From Smallanthus sonchifolius (taxonomy: Eukaryota > Streptophyta > Magnoliopsida > Asterales > Asteraceae): a stretch of DNA of 64,000 nucleotides. This document shows positions 10,701 to 22,655 of the stretch, in pieces. The stretch covers positions 31,490,350-31,554,349 of the forward strand of contig CM042030.1 in NCBI GenBank assembly GCA_023525975.1, in the 5' to 3' direction. A program made the translations under genes and the position numbers. Numbering within the stretch: position 1 is the first letter of the stretch; every line of letters begins with the position of its first letter. A model generated the notes under the pieces. It searched no databases. It was not told the origin of the DNA and saw only the letters and a list, made by a program, of their open reading frames with translations.

Positions 10701-12347
10701 AGTCTCCAACATATCTTTGATCAAAAAGAACTTAACATGAGACAACGTCGTTGGGTAGAACTACTAAACGACTATGATTGTGATATCAAGTACCATCCCG
10801 GGAAAGCCAATGTCGTAGCAGACGCCTTAAGTCGCAAGGAACGAGTTAAAACTCTTCGTGTTCGTGCCCTAGGATTAACAATTCATACGAGTCTTACTAC
10901 CCAAATCCGAATAGCACAACAAGAAGCACTTAAGGAAAAGAACATCCAAAATGAAGCACTACGTGGAATGATCAAACAATTGGAGTCTAAGTCAGATGAT
11001 ACGTTTTACTTCATGGATAGAATTTGGGTGCCGAGTAACGGTAACTTACGTGGGTTGATTATGGATGAAGCCCACAAGTCTAGGTACTCCATTCACCCGG
11101 GTTCAGATAAGATGTATAAGGATCTAAAAGAATTATATTGGTGGCCCAATATGAAAGGAGATATTGCCACATATGTCAGTAAATGCTTAACGTGTTCAAA
11201 AGTAAAAGCCGAACATCAAAAACCGTCTGGCTTGTTACAACAACCCGAAATTCCCCAATGGAAATGGGTACAGATTTCTATGGATTTCATCACGAAATTA
11301 CCCAAGACGTCGAGCGGGTATGACGCGATATGGGTAATTGTCGATCGTCTGACAAAATCAGCTCATTTTCTACCCATCAAAGAGACGGATAAAACCGAGA
11401 AACTTGCAAAGCTTTATATTAAGGAAATTGTGGCTAGGCATGGAGTGCCAATTTCTATTATCTCTGATAGAGACAGCAGATTCGTGTCTAGAATCTGGAA
11501 ATCATTACAAGAAGCCATGGGCACACGTCTTGACATGAGCACGGCATATCACCCACAAACAGATGGTCAAAGCGAAAAGACCATTCAAACTTTATAGGAT
11601 ATGCTCTGTGCGTGTGTAATTGATTTCGGAGGAAATTGGGATACTCATTTACCGTTGGCAGAGTTTTCCTATAATAACAGCTACCACACGAGCATCAAGG
11701 CAGCTCCGTTTGAAGCTTTATATGGTCGTAAATGCCACTCACCGCTATGTTGGGCGGAAGCTGGTGAAAAACATTTGACAGGCCCTGAGATTGTCCAGGA
11801 AACCACTGATAAGATCTTCAAAATTAAGGACCGTCTGAAAGCGGCCCGAGACAGACAGAAGAGCTATGCTGATAACCGACGGAAACCATTAGAATTTCAA
11901 ATTGGTGACCGAGTAATGTTAAAAGTCTCACCATGGAAAGGCGTTGCAAGGTTTGGTAACCGTGGTAAGCTCAACCCTAGATACGTTGGACCGTTTGAAA
12001 TACTGTCTAGGGTTGGCCCTGTAGCCTACAAGCTCAAGCTACCGCAAGAACTAAGCAACGTACACGATACATTTCATGTGTCTAATCTCAAAAAGTGCTT
12101 GTCAGACGAGACTTTGATCATACCGCCTAATGAAATTAAAATTGATGATAAACTTCATTTCATCGAGGAACCGATTGAGATTACAGATTGGAAAGTTCAA
12201 AGGCTGAGACGTAGTCGTATCAAACTAGTTAAAGTACGTTGGAACTCAAAACGTGGTCCTGAGTATACATGGGAACGAGAAGATCAAATGAAAACGAAAT
12301 ACCCCTCCTTGTTTAAGGATACACCAGTTCAAGATGGCATGAACTGA
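7728..12347 (+). pseudogene. T1 gag-pol polyprotein, broken
   Basis: Order: N-terminal MAPKRRTPRD and Gly/Asn-rich linker (7728-7950), gag capsid domain (about 8000-8470), zinc knuckles including CFECGDPKHFRKDC (about 8710-8930), aspartic protease with FDTGADMSF (about 9055), RT with FIDDILIYS (about 10065), RNase H with YCDASHQ, integrase, and C-terminal chromodomain (IEEPIEITDW through EYTWERE). The chromodomain places it in the chromoviruses. Lesions: TAA at 7950-7952, a one-base loss near 8433 and a compensating shift near 8690, TGA at 10521-10523 (glycine codon), TAG at 11595-11597 (glutamate codon). A complete family member would encode roughly 1500 residues that form particles, copy RNA and integrate DNA. 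This copy cannot. Confidence 0.95.
7930..8001 (+). other. Candidate 72-nt GT-AG intron in T1 gag
   Basis: Starts GT and ends TACAG, is AT-rich, and contains the TAA that interrupts gag. Removal joins the glycine linker to the capsid domain in frame. The matching 83-nt stretch in T2 (26962-27044) behaves the same way. It could instead be a decayed linker. No transcript evidence is available. Confidence 0.35.
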
Positions 12348-12382
12348 AATTTCGGGACGAAATTCTGTTAACATGGGGAGAA
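12348..12382 (+). promoter_or_regulatory. T1 hairpin and polypurine tract (second copy)
   Basis: Identical to 4196-4230: AATTTCG / CGAAATT around GGA just after the stop codon, then ACATGGGGAGAA against the LTR. Confidence 0.8.
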
Positions 12383-14718
12383 TGTGACACCCGACATTTC
12401 AGGTCAATATCCGTACATGTTATAAACAAGTTTACATCATAATTGTTTTCGTGATTTACTTAATTTCACAATCAAGGACATTAAGGTCTAACAAAAACCG
12501 TACATTGTCTCATTTCATATTTTGGTAATTCTAGGAGTTACCGGTTCACGTACCATATAAACCGACTAATACGAACGTTTGTGGTGAAATTAAATAACCA
12601 GAAAAATATCTAGACGTATATGTTACACAAATTTTTACGTTGGTCAATAAGTTATTTTTAGAATAAATCATATAATATATGTAAAAGTAAACTAACAAAC
12701 CCTCTCGAAGACGTTACCATGTAGCGTCACCTTTAGGTACTCATACCTACAAATAATCACCTCAACAAATTATACAATTCAAAATTTCAATATTTTTCTT
12801 TAACGAGCCATAAACTTGATAAATTTGTAATACCGTGAAGAACTCAAACCGAATTTATTTACCATTAAAAACTCTAATCAATATTAAGTTACACTTAAAT
12901 CTAATTATTTGATTTATTTAACCCTAAACCCAAATATATCAATCGGCCGAGACAAGTGGGTCTTTTCCCCCCAACTCCTTGACTTTCTTAACCAAGTTTC
13001 AGAGAGAAACCCATACCTTAATAGTGAGAATTCTGATATAAACCATACCACTTCAATCACCTTTCTCATAATTCCTTTTTATCTCTCATTTCTTACGGCA
13101 ATTTTCCCCATTTCTCTTCAAATCGAAGTCAAGTTTTAAGGCAAAATCCACCATATTTCGGTATTATAAGGAGCTTCCAAGGATTTCTAACCAAGAGAAT
13201 TCAAGACCATCTTCTCTGTTTCTCTCAAAAATCATCATCTCTGTTTAGAGGTAAAAACTCAATATTATTCATATTATTTTCTTTAAAACCATAGCTAAAC
13301 ATACAGTTTATTCGAACGTAAGTAAAATAACCAGAAAAGTGTGTCGAATTCAAGATTTAAAACATGAATATACGCGTATATGTATGAATAAAGTTTTGAA
13401 ACTGATTCTGTCAATTTAAAATTTCAGTAATCGAAACTAGGAGTTTCGATACCTGTTTGCTCAATCGAAACTAGGTAGTTTCGATACCTATTACTTAATC
13501 GAAACCAGGTAGTTTCGATACCTATTACTCAATCGAAACTAGGTAGTTTCGATACCTATTACTCAATCGAAACTAGGTAGTTTCAATACCTGTTTACTCA
13601 ATCGAAACTAGGTAGTTTCGATACCTATTACTTAATCGAAACCAGGTAGTTTCGATACCTGTTTTGCTCAATCGAAACTAGGAAGTTTCGACATCTGTTC
13701 TGTTCAATCAAAACTAAGAAAGTTTTGATACCTGTTCATCAGTCCCATGGGGCAGTAACTTAGAACTATTTTATAACGAAACAAGTGTTGAAAAACTAAA
13801 AAGATATTTAAACAAAAGCAATCAGATTTGCTAAGTCGGTGAACAATTTGAATATGAGACATTCGGTCATAACACGAATTACCCTTTTTGTAATTAGGGT
13901 ACGAATAGTCAAATTTGACTAGAACAATTATCATTGCAAGCATACACAAACTCAATGTAAGTTTCACAGCCCCTTTTTACTGTTTTCAATATTTGGGGGA
14001 AGAACATACTTACAACTATTTTTATGTGATAACAAGAGAATAAGACTCGACTTTTATGTTTACATGAGTTAAACGATTTTAGGCCGCTAGAGTCCCCTGG
14101 AACAATTTAGTAACCATTAACTGTAGCCTAGGGTCCTATGAATAGTACTATAGAGAGTGACGTCTCCCGGTCATGGTTAGTCGCGCTAACCACAATCTGG
14201 AGGATTTATGGCCGCATAGAACCGGATAACGAAATTAGGGGCGAAGAACAATTGTCATGGTTTGGTTACGGCTCATGTAGGAACATATTATTTGTATTCC
14301 TAGCTAGTTTACAAATGGGTCAACAATTCTTATTCTGATTATCACATGCAACTGGAACTATTTACGAACAATTGAATTTTACAAAGATCTATTTGATTTA
14401 AACCTGTGAACTCACCAACTTCGTGTTGACAATTTTAAGTATGTTTTTCAGGAAATTGACGTAATCGCAAGGTTAGCAATGTAGAATACATGCATGCACG
14501 ATAGATACAACTATCATGGGGATTTCTCTTGTATAACTCATTGCAATAGAGTCATATTTGCGAAATCTTCACTTTTGTAAACCCAATTTACATTTTTGAA
14601 ATGTAAAACTTTAAACTTGTTTATGTATCCATTTATCATGTATGTGTTTGCGGTAATCATATGCTTTGGAAACCATGTAAAGTTACGCCTCGCGTTTCCG
14701 CCTTGGCGGGGTGTGTCA
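12383..14718 (+). repeat. T1 right (3') LTR, 2336 bp
   Basis: Starts TGTGACACC and ends TGTGTCA. It is followed by the AATTA target duplication at 14719-14723. It is the same length as the middle LTR and appears identical to it up to about 14419. The GGTTAG / CTAACC inverted repeat is at 14175-14191. Confidence 0.95.
13430..13732 (+). repeat. Nine-unit TCGAAACTA hairpin array in T1 right LTR
   Basis: Unit-for-unit identical to the array at 5278-5580, 8152 bp away. Confidence 0.95.
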
Positions 14719-16370
14719 AATTAGAGCAATAAATGTGACAGACATAATCTTTTACCTTTGAAGGATCTGACATATCTGCCATGAAGACTTTTGCAATCGG
14801 AATATTTTCAGAATCAGCACCATCAGAATAATTTTGAGTTAATACTATATCATCTTCAGATACACCAGATGCAATATCAGACTCAACATTTTGTACTTGA
14901 TCATGCTCTTCATCAGCACTTGGCAAACTCTCACCATCACTTGAGCTATCATCATCAGTTGACTCTTCATATTTTGCAGAATGAATCTCAGCTACAAAAG
15001 CTTAACTTACAGTACCAATCAAATCTTCAAGATGAATACCCCAGTCATAATTTTCATCATTCTGAGCAACCAAAGCAGATGATGCAGATACGTGATTAGA
15101 ATTTCCAGACCTAGAGGAGCCATGTGACTGATTACGATTTTTCTGAAAGTTATTAGGCTTCTTCTGAGAATCAAATTCAACTTTTGGTTTCACACATTCT
15201 TTGGCAAAATGACCATACTCCTGACAATTATAGCAACGAACTTTGGTTTTGTCAAATCCCATACGTGAACGACTGTTAGAACCGATATACTTTCTTTCAG
15301 TCTTCTTTAAAAAATCCTTTGCTTGTCTCATCAGCATAGCCATATTCCATTAAATGTTCATCTCTTCCAGATCAACAGGATCAATCTATCTGAAATCCTC
15401 CTCAATAACATCTGGATCATGAATCTTTCATCCAATAAAATTTTCATAAGAAGTCATAAAGGAAGAAAACATCACTAAATAATCATCAGCAACTCTGTGA
15501 TTCATATTATGTGTTCCAGATGATGAAGAAGCAGTATTTGCAAAGAAACCAGAATGACTTGGAACCCCAGAACAATGATCATTAGAAACATCTTGAGTAT
15601 CACTAGAAAGAACGCAACCCCTGCACCAGTTTTGCCAGAAGATTTAGCAAAATACATTGAAGGATCTTGAATATGCTCCATATTGGTTTCCTTCTTTTTC
15701 ATATTCATATCATGTGATTGAATCTTGCCAAGAACCTCTTCAAGAGACATAGTTTTATACTTGACATTCTCTTTTATCAAAATTGTATACACATCAAATT
15801 TAGATGGTAATGCCTCCAAAAACTTATCATTTATCTCCTCAGTCTCATAAACCACTAAAGCACTTGACAATTCACTCAGCAAATGATAGAATCTCGTTGC
15901 AAGATCATCTAAAGATTCATTTTGAAAGTGCTTGAATACTAAGAACTGCTTCTTCAGTAATTCTTTTCGGATTTTCTTAACATCCAAACTACCTTCACAC
16001 CTCTTTTGCAACGCTTCCTACAATTGTTGAGAAGTCCTGAATTGTTTAAAGCTGTGATAAATTTCTTTAGGAAGAGACATTGAGATACTAGCCATTGCCT
16101 TCTTTCCCTATCAAACAGTAATTTTTCTTCTGTGGTTAACACAAATACCGATTTAGGAACATCATCCTTTCCCATCCAAGTATATGTCGGATGTGTATAG
16201 CCTTCTAAGATTGGAATCCACAAACTTGTATTAGTAAAAGACACGAACTGATCAAACCGATCTTTCTAGTTAGAATAATCTGCAAGACTTAACAATTTGG
16301 GTTGTTTTTGAGATGTACCAATCTCGTTATCGTAATTTAACATATTAGTCACTTGCACCATATTTGCCAT
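14719..16370 (-). pseudogene. C1 Copia gag, broken
   Basis: Starts at the ATG at 16368-16370 (MANMVQVTN), about 550 bp after the PBS. Visible in order: SLWIPILEGYTHPTY N-terminal gag motif (about 16230), the UBN2-type gag region with LLKKQFLVFKHFQNESLDDL (about 15960), then a zinc knuckle CYNCQEYGHFAKEC (about 15230) and an acidic spacer ending in VKDYVCHIYCSN at the T1 insertion. Lesions: a stop near 16267 where tryptophan is expected, and frameshifts near 16120, 15620 and 15350. The family's gag packages element RNA in cytoplasmic particles. The reading frame resumes at 1386. Confidence 0.85.
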
Positions 16371-16932
16371 TTTCAGAAAAAATTTCATGTGTTGAACAAA
16401 TACTCCCCTTAGGCGAAGATAATAAGTTCGCTTCAAAGCCAAATAAGCGAATTTGATATCAATCGAACTTGATAAGTTCGCTTAACCAAGAAACTCCGGT
16501 AAGTCCACCTACTGATTAAGTTCGCCTACTAAGTTCGCTAAAACTGAGAGAATCGAACTTAATAAGTTCGCTTGCTAAGTTCGCCTACAACAAATATCAG
16601 CAAGTTCGCTTGCTTCAGCTGTAACAAACTCAGCAACCCAAATACGAACTCATAGCGCCGAAAATCATCATTTCTCACAGATTTGAGGGAATTGGAAGAA
16701 ATTGAACCTTAGGATTTAGTATTTTATGAATTAGAACACTTCTATCAGATTAATTTCACCAAAATCCACCTCAAATCCACGAATTTAGCAGTAAAATCAG
16801 CTTCAAGAACTTGAAAACTCCATGGATACAAAAACTTCTAAAAATGATCAATTTCATATAAAATTGTACACAAAAACGTCTCTAATCACCAAGAATCAAA
16901 CACAAAACACAAGCAAACGCTCTGATACCACT
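16371..16932 (-). promoter_or_regulatory. C1 leader and PBS with AAGTTCGC inverted repeats
   Basis: The PBS is at 16919-16930 (reverse complement TGGTATCAGAGC), two bases from the LTR. The stretch 16400-16610 repeats AAGTTCGC many times and forms inverted pairs such as CGAACTT / AAGTTCG around GAT (near 16465) and around AAT (near 16555). No coding signal is seen in the rest of the leader. Confidence 0.75.
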
Positions 16933-17333
16933 TGTAGGTCCACATGACTCATCTCATATCGATCTCGTGACAGGACGTCTCGATAACAAGGAGTGTGGAA
17001 TCCTTCGTGTTAACGTATGCATACGAATTGACAATAGAAACAACATGTAAATAAACTTCTCTTTGTATATCACCAAACACAGAGTTTACAGAATACAATC
17101 AATCAAGTCTTTCTACTTAAACAGATTCTGTAAACTCCTATTTATAGACACAAACTCTGCAATAGGCGAACTTAACAAGTTCGCTTCTAATATGCTAGGT
17201 GAACTTAACAAATTCACCTCTAGCAGAACTTGTTCTATCACTTAGACAAAATCTATATAATTACATAAAAAACATAAAGACAATAAGACCTAAACTATTA
17301 CAAAGCTTTTGTCATACATTCTATGTCCTAACA
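16933..17333 (-). repeat. C1 5' LTR, 401 bp
   Basis: On the minus strand it begins TGTTAGGAC and ends CCTACA. A TATA box (CTATAAATA on the minus strand) lies at 17139-17147. Two inverted repeats lie near 17164-17218: GCGAACTT / AAGTTCGC around AAC, and a weaker GGTGAACTT / AAATTCACC copy. The same motif fills the leader. Confidence 0.85.
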
Positions 17334-18747
17334 ACTTCCTTTGTGTTCGAATGATACTTTAGTAACTTACCATTACGTATTCCACTCATACGGTCATAGC
17401 CTCAAGTCCTTAGTACAAGGACAAAATTTAGGTAATGAGTGTTAAACAACAAAATTTTTTACTTTTCCTGGCCTGCGTTACGAAGACATCTCTTAATAAT
17501 GGATGCCCTAGAGCTCCCTACTTACAGAAAACTGGGAGTGAAAGATGTGATCACACCTCTCCTCTTGGCCAAAATCTGGGATCCATCCAACAAGATGATC
17601 CTTAGGAAAGTGCGGGTACAAAAAGGTATAAAGTTATCCTTCTCAGATCCTTGTGGACAGTGGTCTGTTGTGAACAACTTGTGCTTACATCCCTTATGCA
17701 TATTATGAACTAATGAGATCAGCAAGAAATCCCGCATTTGGGACTCTTTTAAGAGTTTTGTATGTCGTTCTTCTGTTAGTTAGACAATAGTCCTTAGTCC
17801 ATACTTATGTTTCTTTGGCATTCGCTTGAGCATAAATCACGGCTTATTCATCACCGGAAGAATAGTCGGGTTTAAAGGTGTACTGAATGTCAAAAGTTGT
17901 GAGAGCAACCCTTTTGACAAATATTCTGAACGGTCATATTACCTATTTGTATCATGTCGGGCTTCCACAATGCCCCATAGGTGTCATGTGTATGCTGGTC
18001 AGAATAATTTTCCTTCCCCATTACACAAGTTAGTGCATAGCACTCCTGACGCAAATTTCAAGTAGTTGTGAGACTGAATTATACGATGGATCCTGAGATT
18101 ACGCTATAATTTCCCATAATAATTGTGCAATTATTGTAAGTGTTGGTTGTGGTAATGCTCAATTCGAAGTCTTCATGACAGGTAGGATCTCAAAGAATGA
18201 ATGTGCGAAAATCTTTGTTGTTCAAGATCCACTAAGGATTGGTTGAATTCAATTTGAATTTCTCTTGTTCCTCCAGAACTGGAGAATGCTTTGTGAACAT
18301 CTAATTGAGAGGTCTGATTTGTTAAGATCCAATCCTTAATCAAGTGATTGAGAATATGGGTTGATCATTAGCTTGGACAGCAAGACTCACTAAAGTTCTC
18401 ATGCACTGCAACTTATGATTACGTGTGCACCCGCAATGATAATTTACTTTGCATGGTCCCTATAGTGTTTCCTCTATCCCAAGCTTTTGGTCAAAAGGGA
18501 TTTGAAATGTTCATTAGATCATGTTTGTAAACTTGCACAAGAGTGTGTATTGTTCTATCAGATTACTCTTAATTATGTGTACCACTACTCATGAATCTGC
18601 CTACTATGGCTGTTGCCGGATGAAATTAATGGTAGAGAGGCACCACCAGTGTTTCTCAAAAATAAAATGTGTATGGTGGAAGTCAGGCACTATGTGTAGG
18701 GCAGAGATCCTAAAATCAGTGTCGAGCACCTCATGCTCCAAGTCTGT
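17334..18747 (-). mobile_element. L1: fragment of a LARD-like internal region
   Basis: Reverse-complement similarity to the L2 interior (about 44571-45990) runs through the whole stretch with substitutions and small indels. Matching landmarks include the run near 17520-17600 with 45700-45780 and the run near 18590-18740 with 44575-44700. No gag or pol motif is visible, and small ORFs (17439-17708, 18521-18775) are not conserved in L2. It is interrupted by S1 at 18748 and resumes near 29806. Both ends are missing, so its size is unknown. Confidence 0.75.
18400..18455 (-). other. Leader hairpin with GGTGCACA loop (L1 copy)
   Basis: On the minus strand: outer arms CATGCA and TGCATG, inner arms TTATCATTGCG and CGTAATCATAA, loop GGTGCACA. 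The inner stem has one G-U pair and one C-C mismatch. It is equivalent to the hairpins at 44846-44900 and 55562-55617. Confidence 0.7.
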
Positions 18748-19312
18748 TGTAACATCCCGTATTTCGAAAGCGTGAGATCGGGCACGTGATTTACATTTAA
18801 CCAAGGAAGGGGGATGAAGTTGGCCACGGGCCTTGGGCTTGGGGGGCTTGGGGCGCATGGGCCGAGAAAAGGGGAATTTGGACCCCTTAAAACCTTGAGA
18901 TCAGCCCCATCACCCCATTTGCAATAAATTCCATACAAGTTCTAGAGAGAGAGAAGTTAGAGAGAGAAAGTGTTGGTTTTGCTCCAAGATTGATCCATTC
19001 TTCTTCTCCAGCGAATACACTAAGTTTTGCTGAATAAACGAGTCGATTTGAGGTAAGAAACTCATCCAGATCTGAGTTTTTGTTAAGAATGGGTTTTAGC
19101 GTTTCATGGGTATAACCACATAAAGATAAGATTTTTACGTATAAAAACACTTGAAAAGTATAGATCTAGCTTCATGAGAGTTGGAGAAACATTTTGGAAC
19201 GTAAAAGTCATGATTTTGGACTAAAAACGGGTCTGTATGGTTGTGGTGTTCTTGAGCCGACTCTCGAGAGTTGGCCACCTGTATGTAGCGACTCTCGGTG
19301 GGGAAGAAGAAG

Positions 19313-19535
19313 AGAGTCGGCTGTCATAAGAGTCGGTTGTCAGAGAGTCGCCTGTCACAAGAGTCGGCAGTCAAAGAGTAGGCTGTCAGAAGAGTCGGCT
19401 AATAGAGAGTCGGCTGCCAGAAGAGACGGCTGTCAGAGAGTTGACTGTCAGAAGAGTCGGCTGTCAGAAGAGTCAGCTGTGAGAGAGTCGACTGTCAGAG
19501 AGTCGACTGTCTGAGAGTCGGCCATCAGAGAATTA
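19313..19535 (+). repeat. 15-16 bp tandem repeat, about 14 copies
   Basis: The unit is AGAGTCGGCTGTCAG(A), with alternating 15 and 16 bp spacing and variants such as AGAGTCGACTGTCAG. Confidence 0.9.
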
Positions 19536-20104
19536 GCCCTCTGAAATCCTGAACGCAAGTTCAGGTAACACTTAGAGTGCCTGGTTAACACTGTCGGCGA
19601 CACTCTGTTTGCCTAGTGGACACTATCGAGTGACACTAGAGAGTGTCAGCTGACACTGTCTGCCAACACTAGCAAAGTTTAACCAACGTTATGTATTGTA
19701 TTCGTACAAATCACTTAGCACTTGTATATCTTAAAGCTTTTTAGTTTTCGCAGTAGATCGTAAACCAGTCGAGTTCTAATACCCTTTCTTGCCTACTTTT
19801 GGGGTGGTGTGCATACTTAGTGGATAATGTGTTTATTATATAGTATATTAATAAACGATAAACGATGGCGAAATTCATGATTTAAAAGGAAAGTTTAAAA
19901 GAGGCAAACAGAGTTTTATGAATGATAATATGAAATGTTTACGAGTAGTAAAAGATGATTTTAAACGAAGAATGAATGTAAAGTCTTAAATAAATTTATT
20001 TCATTAACAAGGGAAGTAAATATAAGGTTTCCTTCGGGAATAAGTACCAAGTCAAGCTACAGTTCCTACAGGGACAAATGTTACAATGTACAGAGAGTCA
20101 GATA

Positions 20105-20270
20105 AGGGCTTTAGTGCCTATAGTAGGGCTTTGGTGCTTATAGTAGGGCTTCAGTGCCTATAGAAGGGCTTCGATGCCTATAGTAGGGCTTAAGTGCCTA
20201 TAGAAGGGCTCGGTGCCTATTGAAGGACTCCGTGCCTATAGTAGGGCTTAAGTGCCTAAGCAGTTTTTGT
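20105..20270 (+). repeat. About 20-bp tandem repeat, nine copies
   Basis: The unit is AGGGCTTTAGTGCCTATAGT with variation at the TTTAG positions. The last copies are shortened. Confidence 0.88.
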
Positions 20271-20458
20271 GCCTAAGTAGTTACAAATGGAATTGACATC
20301 ATGGTGACAATGTCTTGACACTAGTCAGGACTGTTACAAAAAGTTACGGTGATGTATCGTGTAACCTTCCCTTATTTGTCGGCCTATGTACTTGAGCCAT
20401 TGGGACGATATGGAACTGAATGGAAAGTTAAAGATAAGTTACTTTGGAGAAAATGTAT

Positions 20459-22619
20459 TGTCACACCCCGCCAAGGCGGAAACGCGAGGCGCGACGTTCA
20501 TGGTTTTTCAAAGCATATAATTATTGCAAACGCACACATACAACTGGATACATGAATTAAATTTAAGGTTTTACAGCCCAAAAATAGTATTTGAAGTTAC
20601 AAAATATTAAGATTTTGCAAATATGACCCGAACATTATGGGTTATACAAGAAAAATCTTCAAAAGTTGTATCCACCGTGTATGCATGAACCCTATGTAGT
20701 ATTACTCTTGCTATCACGATCAGTTTCCTGAAAAACATACTTGAAAATGTCAACACTAGGTTGGTGAGTTCACAGGTTTTATATATGAATACAATGAGCA
20801 AACCAATTGCATGAAAATGATCTTTACGTATATGATAAACAAAACAAGTAATGTTTGACCCATTTGTAAACTAGCTAGGAATACAAATAATATGTACATA
20901 CATGAGGCATAACCAAACCAAGACCAGGTGTTTTGCCCCTCACTCGTACCTCACGAGCAATATTAGAACACTATGCAGTCATTTGGCCAGAGGGACCCAT
21001 GGTTAGCGCGACTAACCATGACCGGGGGTGTCAGACCCAATAGTACTATCCATAGAATCTCAGGCTAATCTATAGCTAATGGTTATAAATATGATGATCA
21101 GGGGACATTACGAGCTCCAAATGTGTCAACTCATGCATACATAAAGGTCGGGTCTTGTTTTCTTGTTATCATATAAAAATAGTTATAAGTATGTTCTTCC
21201 CCCAAATAGTACAAAACAGTAAAAAGGGGCCGTGAAACTCACCTTGAGTTTGTGTATGTTAGCAACGATAATTGTTCCAGTCAAACTTGACTATTCGTAC
21301 CCTAATTACAAAAAGGGTAATTCTTGTTAAGACCGTACGTCTTATATGTAAATTGTTCATCGACTTAGTAAATCTGATTGCTTTTGTTTAAAATATCTTC
21401 TTAGTTTTTCAACACTTGATTTGTAGTAAAAACAGTTCTAAGTTACTGCTAAATGGGACTGATGACCAGGTATCGAAACTACCTAGTTTCGATTGAATCA
21501 GGACAGAACAGAACAGATGTCGAAACTACCTTGTTTCGATTAAGCAAACTGGGTATCGAAACTATCTAGTTTTGATTGAGTACTAGGTATCGAAACTCCT
21601 AGTTTCGATTGAATAATAGCTATCGAAACTACCTAGTTTCGATTGAGTAAACAGGTATCGAAACTCCTAGTTTCGATCAAATAGGTATCGAAACTCCTAG
21701 TTTCGATCAAACTGGTATCGAAACTCCTAGTTTCGATTGAGAAACAGGTATCGAAACTCCTAGTTTCGATTACTGCAATTCTGATTGACAGAATCAGTCC
21801 TGCATATTTTTATGTTTTAAACTTGAATTCGACACACTTATCTTGTTATCTTACTTGCGTTTGAATATTTTGTATGCTTATCTACGGTTTTAAAAGAAAA
21901 TATTGTAGATAGTATTGAGTTTTTACCTTAAAACAGAGATGAAGATGATGAGAGAAAACAGAGAATGATCTTGAATCTTTTGCTAAACTCTTTTCAGAAA
22001 CACTTGAAATTCTCCTTAAAACATCGAATTCGTGATGGATTTTGCCTTAAAACTGGACTTTGAATTGGAGAGAAATGGAGAATTTGCCGTAAGAAAATGA
22101 GTGATAAAATGGGAATTGTGAGGAAAATGAGTGAGGTGGTATGGTTTTTACTTGAGTTTTTCTCAGGAGAGGTATGGGTCGAGGTGTAGGTTTTCTCTGC
22201 ACTTCGGCCGAGAAAGTCAAGGGTAAGTTGGGTTTAGATAGTATAATAATTAGATTTAGGTATTAATATCAATTATAGTTTTAAAGGGGTAAATAAATCC
22301 GGTTTAGATCCTCCACGGTATTATAAATTTATTCTGAAAATAATTTATTGTTCTACGTAAAGTTTGTGAAAATAAAATATATATGTATATATATTTTTCT
22401 GGGTATTTGATTTAATCACTAACGTTCGTATTTAGTCGGGTTATACGGGTATGTGATCCGGTAATTCCTAGAATTACCAAAATATGAAATGGAACAATGT
22501 ACGGCTTTTCTTAGACTTTAATGCCCTAATTTATTCAATTAGGTAAATCACGAACATAAATATAATATAAACTTGTTTATATCGTGTACGGATATTAACC
22601 TGAAATGTCGGGTGTCACA
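20459..22619 (-). repeat. T2 3' LTR, 2161 bp
   Basis: Left LTR on the plus strand, starting TGTCACACC and ending GGTGTCACA. It carries the TCGAAACTA array and a perfect nine-base inverted repeat CATGGTTAG / CTAACCATG around CGCGA (20998-21020). Confidence 0.95.
21471..21773 (-). repeat. Nine-unit TCGAAACTA hairpin array in T2 3' LTR
   Basis: The same arms as in T1, with loops CC, C or TC and more variable spacers. One arm has decayed to TTTTGAT near 21556 but is intact in the other T2 LTR. Confidence 0.93.
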
Positions 22620-22655
22620 TTCTCCCTATGTTAAAAGAATTTCGTCCCGAAATTC
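22620..22655 (-). promoter_or_regulatory. T2 polypurine tract and hairpin
   Basis: Minus-strand CATAGGGAGAA abuts the LTR. Arms GAATTTCG / CGAAATTC at 22637-22655 enclose three bases and overlap the pol stop codon by two bases. Confidence 0.8.

Larger units (their letters stand above)
1387..14718 (+). mobile_element. T1: composite Ty3/gypsy chromovirus (Tekay/Del type)
   Basis: Order: 38 bp of LTR start, filler, truncated pol, LTR, complete internal region, LTR. The whole block is flanked by AATTA at 1382-1386 and 14719-14723, so it entered C1 as one insertion and was rearranged afterwards. The repeat period is exactly 8152 bp, equal to one LTR (2336) plus one internal region. Sequence from 1444 to about 6267 looks identical to 9596-14419, including shared stop codons. 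The last 300 bp of the two LTRs differ at about nine sites. This is the pattern expected from unequal crossing-over between LTRs. An assembly artefact is the alternative. Confidence 0.9.
722..17333 (-). mobile_element. C1: Copia retrotransposon, 5' half, interrupted by T1
   Basis: Present from the 5' LTR (16933-17333) through PBS, leader and gag to the post-gag coiled coil. T1 occupies 1387-14718 inside it. The pol domains and 3' LTR would lie left of the window or are lost. Only one flank is visible (17334-17338, ACTTC), so the target duplication cannot be tested. It lies against L1 sequence and probably inserted into it. Frameshifts and stops in gag show it is not functional. Confidence 0.8.
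18748..20458 (+). repeat. S1: LTR of a further family, left part
   Basis: Begins TGTAACATCCCG, a typical Ty3-type LTR start, exactly where L1 similarity stops. It contains two tandem repeat blocks (19313-19535 and 20105-20270) and a palindrome-rich stretch near 19560-19680 (for example GACACT / AGTGTC around AGAG). T2 interrupts it at 20458. No PBS or coding region follows, so it is a solo or truncated LTR. The ORF at 19194-19514 is a by-product of the tandem repeats. Confidence 0.65.

Noticed and set aside
19194..19514. ORF of 106 residues rich in Ser/Arg/Glu
   Set aside because: It is only a translation of the 15-16 bp tandem repeat.
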